DNA of 7,223 nucleotides from Undibacterium sp. (lineage in GTDB: Bacteria > Pseudomonadota > Gammaproteobacteria > Burkholderiales > Burkholderiaceae_D): assembly GCA_019752975.1 (NCBI GenBank), contig JAIELM010000366.1, positions 1 through 7,223 on the forward strand. The letters are read 5' to 3'. The notes under the pieces are model-generated. The model was not told the origin of the DNA. It ran no database searches and saw only the letters and a list, made by a program, of their open reading frames with translations. Below, one piece after another: positions 6,875 to 7,223 of the stretch (position 1 is the first letter of the stretch; every line of letters starts with the position of its first letter). Made by a program: the position numbers and the translations under genes.

Positions 6875-7223
6875 CTATTCCAATAAAATGTTGTCGCTAC
6901 TATTGGCAAGCCCATCAATGATGTTGAGCAAACGAGTAGATAGCACTCCCCACTGGCGACTCGCCAACCAACTTTGTGCTTGCGCATTTTTTTCTGTAAG
7001 CACACTTGTATCGCTGAGTAGATCAGCCACACCTACAGCAATTTCTTGCGCGGAACAACCGGGCAATTGATGCACCACCCCCTTTACATCCTCAAAGATA
7101 GACAATGGTGTGACCGCCACTGGTCGCCCAGCCGCCAAACCCATGCGCACAGCGGCACTAGACGATTCTTGGGTATGTTGATAGGGGTAGACGATCAAAT
7201 CAACTTGCTGCAATAAGGCCAAA
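6875..7223 (-). CDS. Glycosyltransferase C-terminal part (GT4-like), 5' end off right edge
   Basis: The frame is open to the right edge, with about 115 codons visible. The codon at 7220-7222 is TTG and is taken as an internal leucine, not a start, because the protein begins in mid-domain. It shows the C-terminal Rossmann half of a GT-B glycosyltransferase: QQVDLIVYPYQ, then the nucleotide-sugar-binding ESSSAAVRMGLAAGRPVAVT, then IFEDV and a helical tail. In the EX7E motif the first E is present (ESSS), but the second falls on M, as in a number of GT4 proteins with an ESSSAAVR loop. It probably transfers a sugar in cell-surface polysaccharide or glycolipid synthesis. The donor and acceptor cannot be told. 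It is followed after 6 bp by the hydroxylase gene. Confidence 0.85.
   Translation of the reverse strand, partial: LALLQQVDLIVYPYQHTQESSSAAVRMGLAAGRPVAVTPLSIFEDVKGVVHQLPGCSAQEIAVGVADLLSDTSVLTEKNAQAQSWLASRQWGVLSTRLLNIIDGLANSSDNILLE

Noticed and set aside
6705..7070. 121-codon plus-strand frame across the hydroxylase/glycosyltransferase junction
   Set aside because: It spans two well-supported minus-strand genes, and its translation is a low-complexity shadow with no motif.

Overview
The window looks like chromosomal DNA of a Gram-negative proteobacterium of moderate GC, probably a beta- or gammaproteobacterium. The basis is an outer-membrane beta-barrel protein with signal peptide, a FecR-domain periplasmic or exported protein, a CHASE2-class adenylate cyclase and a Crp/Fnr regulator. 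No species can be named from the sequence alone. There are no tRNA, rRNA, CRISPR or insertion-sequence signatures, and the coding density is high.

Layout: (1) Positions 1-1221, minus strand: a FecR-domain protein with signal peptide, cut by the left edge. (2) Positions 1222-1481: a divergent regulatory region. It holds a perfect CRP-type operator (TGTGA-N6-TCACA, 1371-1386), a possible class II promoter, and a threefold 11-bp repeat that carries the fecR-side ribosome-binding site. (3) Positions 1482-5886, plus strand: a tight four-gene run. It encodes a CHASE2 adenylate cyclase, a TPR plus beta-barrel outer-membrane protein resembling the Slam (DUF560) family, a small VanZ-like membrane protein, and a Crp/Fnr regulator. 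The junctions are a 4-bp ATGA overlap, 40 bp and 4 bp. (4) Positions 5864-7223, minus strand: a fatty acid hydroxylase/sterol desaturase superfamily protein, whose 3' end overlaps crp by 23 bp, and upstream of it the C-terminal part of a glycosyltransferase cut by the right edge.

How the genes may work together: the central block reads as a self-contained cyclic-nucleotide signalling cassette. CHASE2 would sense something in the periplasm, and the cyclase has every catalytic residue needed to make cAMP. The co-transcribed Crp/Fnr protein keeps the phosphate-binding cassette and a CRP-type recognition helix. The operator before the cyclase is a perfect CRP site, so a feedback loop is plausible. 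The divergent FecR protein has a C-terminal module that may resemble TbpB-like beta-barrels, and the operon encodes a Slam-like barrel. This raises the untested idea that the FecR protein is the barrel's export substrate. The minus-strand pair on the right looks like a separate envelope lipid or glycan unit.
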